Part shown: in pieces, positions 4,264 to 5,633 of the stretch
Layout of the letters: every line of letters begins with the position of its first letter
Numbering within the stretch: the stretch's first letter is position 1
Origin: Chloroflexota bacterium
Lineage (GTDB): Bacteria > Chloroflexota > Anaerolineae > Ardenticatenales > Ardenticatenaceae
DNA length: 5,633 nt
Assembly: GCA_003520455.1 (NCBI GenBank)
Contig: DOUV01000876.1
Location: forward strand, 1-5,633
Reading direction: 5' to 3'
Translations under genes and position numbers: made by a program
Notes under the pieces: generated by a model
The model's input: only the letters and a program-made list of their open reading frames with translations
Told to the model about the DNA's origin: nothing
Databases searched by the model: none

Positions 4264-5633
4264 CTATCCTCCTGTCGGAGGCAGGGGCAACGTCAAGGCC
4301 CGCGCGAAGCGGCGGTTAAAGCCCGGGTACACCGTGAGCTCGATGTACCTGGCCTGGTGAGCGATCTCCGTGGCCCGGCGCCGCTCCCGCCGTGAGAGCA
4401 GCGCTTGTTTGGCCCCCGCCCCGGCCGCGTTGCCCACCTGGTGGAAACGCTCCCGGGACAGGCGCGGCAACAGTCCGATTACCACTGCACTTTCCAGATT
4501 CAAGAAGGTACCAAAGGCGCCCGCCACCAGTACTTCGTCTACATCTTCCAGCTTCGTCCGGGTCGCCTCCAGTAAGACCTCGATGCCGGTCTGGACCGCC
4601 GCCTTCGCCAGCTGAATCTCGTCGATATCCTTCTGCGTCACGACGATGTCCTCGCCGGTGCCACTGCGGTCACCGGGCACGAGCACAACCTCTCGGCCGG
4701 TCGGGCCGGCGCGCATATTCGGCCGGCCGTTCTGCATGCGGCCGCGAGTATTGATCAGCTCGCTCCGGCGCAACTCGGCCACGATATCCACGATTCCCGA
4801 GCCGCAGATACCCACCGCCGGCGCGTTGTCGATGGTCTTTACCTCGATCTGCGAGTTCACCAGGCGCACCCGCTCGATCGCCCCGGTCGCCGCGCGCATG
4901 CCGTGACGGATGTGCGCCCCCTCGAACGCCGGGCCCGAGGCGCAGGAGGCGGAAGCGACAAAGGGGATGCCCGGCTTGCTGAGCGCGATCTCCGTATTGG
5001 TGCCGATATCGATCCCAATGGCGATCCGGTCGCGCTGATCCAGGTTTGTGGCCATGATCATGGCCACGTGGTCGGCCCCGACGAAACCGGCTAAACAGGG
5101 TGGGATGTACACGCGAGCGTCGACGGCCAGATGCAGACCGATCTCGCGCGCCGGCATCTCAATGGCGGTGGCGCTGGCCGCCACGAAGGGGGATGATCCG
5201 AGTTGGGCGACCGGGAGTTGCAGCAGCAGGTGGGTCATCGCCGTGTTGCCGACGATACAGGCCTCGACGATCTCGTGCCGGGCAACGCCGCCGACGCCGG
5301 CCAGCGATCCCACCAGGTCATTCAGGGTCTCGCGCACGACATGGGCGAGTACCCGGTCTCCGTCAGGGTTGCGGGTCGCGTAGACCAGCCGGCTGACGAT
5401 ATCTTCGCCGTAGCCGATCTGAGGGTTGGCCACCCCCGCGGCGGCCAACTCCTCACCCGTGACGAGATCCACCAGGTAGCCGGCAATCTTGGTTGTGCCC
5501 AGGTCCACCGCCAGGCCGACCGTTCGTGCGCCGGGCGGGGCGAATCCCACGATCTCGGCTCCTCGAACAAACGTCGTGGCGCACCAGCCGGAAGCGCGGA
5601 GGAGTGCCGGGAGAGTGCGGATCGCGGCGGGCG
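4264..5633 (-). CDS. Corrinoid-protein reductive activator, RACo/DUF4445 ASKHA family (5' end cut by window)
   Basis: This is the C-terminal part of an ATP-dependent activator that re-reduces inactive Co(II) corrinoid proteins to Co(I). Visible motifs, in order: first phosphate loop GLAVDLGTTK, NPQIGYGEDIVSR, VGNTAMTHLLL, second phosphate loop GIDIGTNTEIAL, ASGPAFEGAHIRHGMRAA, GICGSGIVDIVAEL, QLAKAAVQTG, VLVAGAFGTFLN and IGLLP, all typical of the DUF4445 ASKHA domain. The reading frame stays open from the first in-frame GTG (5550) to the window edge. The residues encoded there (FVRGAEIVGFAPPG) look like the linker before the ASKHA domain, so 5550 is probably not the true start. Full-length relatives are about 600-640 residues with an N-terminal 2Fe-2S ferredoxin domain, which would lie outside the window. 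The stop TAG is two bases before the methyltransferase ATG. Confidence 0.92.
   Translation of the reverse strand, partial: PAAIRTLPALLRASGWCATTFVRGAEIVGFAPPGARTVGLAVDLGTTKIAGYLVDLVTGEELAAAGVANPQIGYGEDIVSRLVYATRNPDGDRVLAHVVRETLNDLVGSLAGVGGVARHEIVEACIVGNTAMTHLLLQLPVAQLGSSPFVAASATAIEMPAREIGLHLAVDARVYIPPCLAGFVGADHVAMIMATNLDQRDRIAIGIDIGTNTEIALSKPGIPFVASASCASGPAFEGAHIRHGMRAATGAIERVRLVNSQIEVKTIDNAPAVGICGSGIVDIVAELRRSELINTRGRMQNGRPNMRAGPTGREVVLVPGDRSGTGEDIVVTQKDIDEIQLAKAAVQTGIEVLLEATRTKLEDVDEVLVAGAFGTFLNLESAVVIGLLPRLSRERFHQVGNAAGAGAKQALLSRRERRRATEIAHQARYIELTVYPGFNRRFARALTLPLPPTGG
4268..4281 (-). promoter_or_regulatory. Hairpin that sequesters the methyltransferase Shine-Dalgarno
   Basis: On the minus strand, CCTCC-GACA-GGAGG forms a 5-bp all-Watson-Crick stem with a four-base loop. 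Its 3' arm is the Shine-Dalgarno (AGGAGG at 4268-4273) six bases before the ATG. It lies in the last codons of the activator gene, so a ribosome finishing that gene would open it, giving translational coupling. Confidence 0.55.
5048..5067. repeat. Perfect 20-bp palindrome inside the activator gene
   Basis: GTGGCCATGA at 5048-5057 is followed directly by its exact reverse complement. In the protein it encodes the Val-Ala-Met-Ile-Met-Ala stretch. It may be a by-product of this near-symmetric amino-acid string; no function is claimed. Confidence 0.5.

Noticed and set aside
3413..4360. Plus-strand open frame of 315 codons opposite the methyltransferase
   Set aside because: The minus-strand product matches the AcsE/MT-II family from end to end; the plus-strand product is low-complexity and begins within the inverted-repeat element.
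4700..4735. GGCCGGCC-type palindromes in the activator gene
   Set aside because: Short GC palindromes are expected in coding DNA of this composition and show no arrangement suggesting function.

Overview
This GC-rich window carries seven genes, all on the minus strand, so it reads biologically from right to left. The five-gene core rpmH-rnpA-yidD-yidC-jag is the widely conserved bacterial block for ribosomal protein L34, the RNase P protein, two membrane-protein insertion factors and an RNA-binding Jag/KhpB protein. YidC is the short type without the large periplasmic P1 domain. It is preceded by two corrinoid C1-metabolism genes. Together these features suggest a Chloroflexota-like or other deep-branching, probably anaerobic bacterium. 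That is an inference from gene style, not a demonstrated taxonomy.

Layout from right to left. Positions 5633-4264 hold the C-terminal part of a corrinoid-protein reductive activator (RACo/DUF4445, ASKHA fold), cut by the window edge. Two bases later comes a methyltetrahydrofolate:corrinoid methyltransferase of the AcsE/MT-II type (4261-3467). The two are tightly coupled and would transfer methyl groups between folate and a corrinoid protein, and re-reduce that corrinoid when it is accidentally oxidised. Positions 3466-3042 are a 425-nt non-coding gap. It holds a striking pair of inverted palindromes (3356-3459), a near-consensus sigma70 promoter (3256-3283) and a structured leader of about 200 nt before rpmH.

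The translation and membrane-insertion operon follows: rpmH (3041-2880), an intergenic hairpin, rnpA with an unusual repeat-encoded C-terminal tail (2820-2314), yidD (2317-2108, GTGA overlap with rnpA), yidC (1970-1044, TTG start with a strong Shine-Dalgarno) and jag (1093-308). Jag starts inside the end of yidC, so the basic tail of YidC and the N-terminus of Jag are read from the same 50 bases in different frames. Beyond jag (1-307) no gene is recognised; the DNA there is extremely GC-rich and full of potential hairpins, and could encode or belong to a structured RNA I cannot assign.

I see no CRISPR array, tRNA, rRNA, insertion sequence with a transposase, or clearly new multi-gene system. 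The most unusual signals are small-scale: the overprinted yidC/jag junction, the heptamer repeat inside rnpA, the palindromic inverted-repeat element downstream of the methyltransferase, and the unassigned structured region at the left end.
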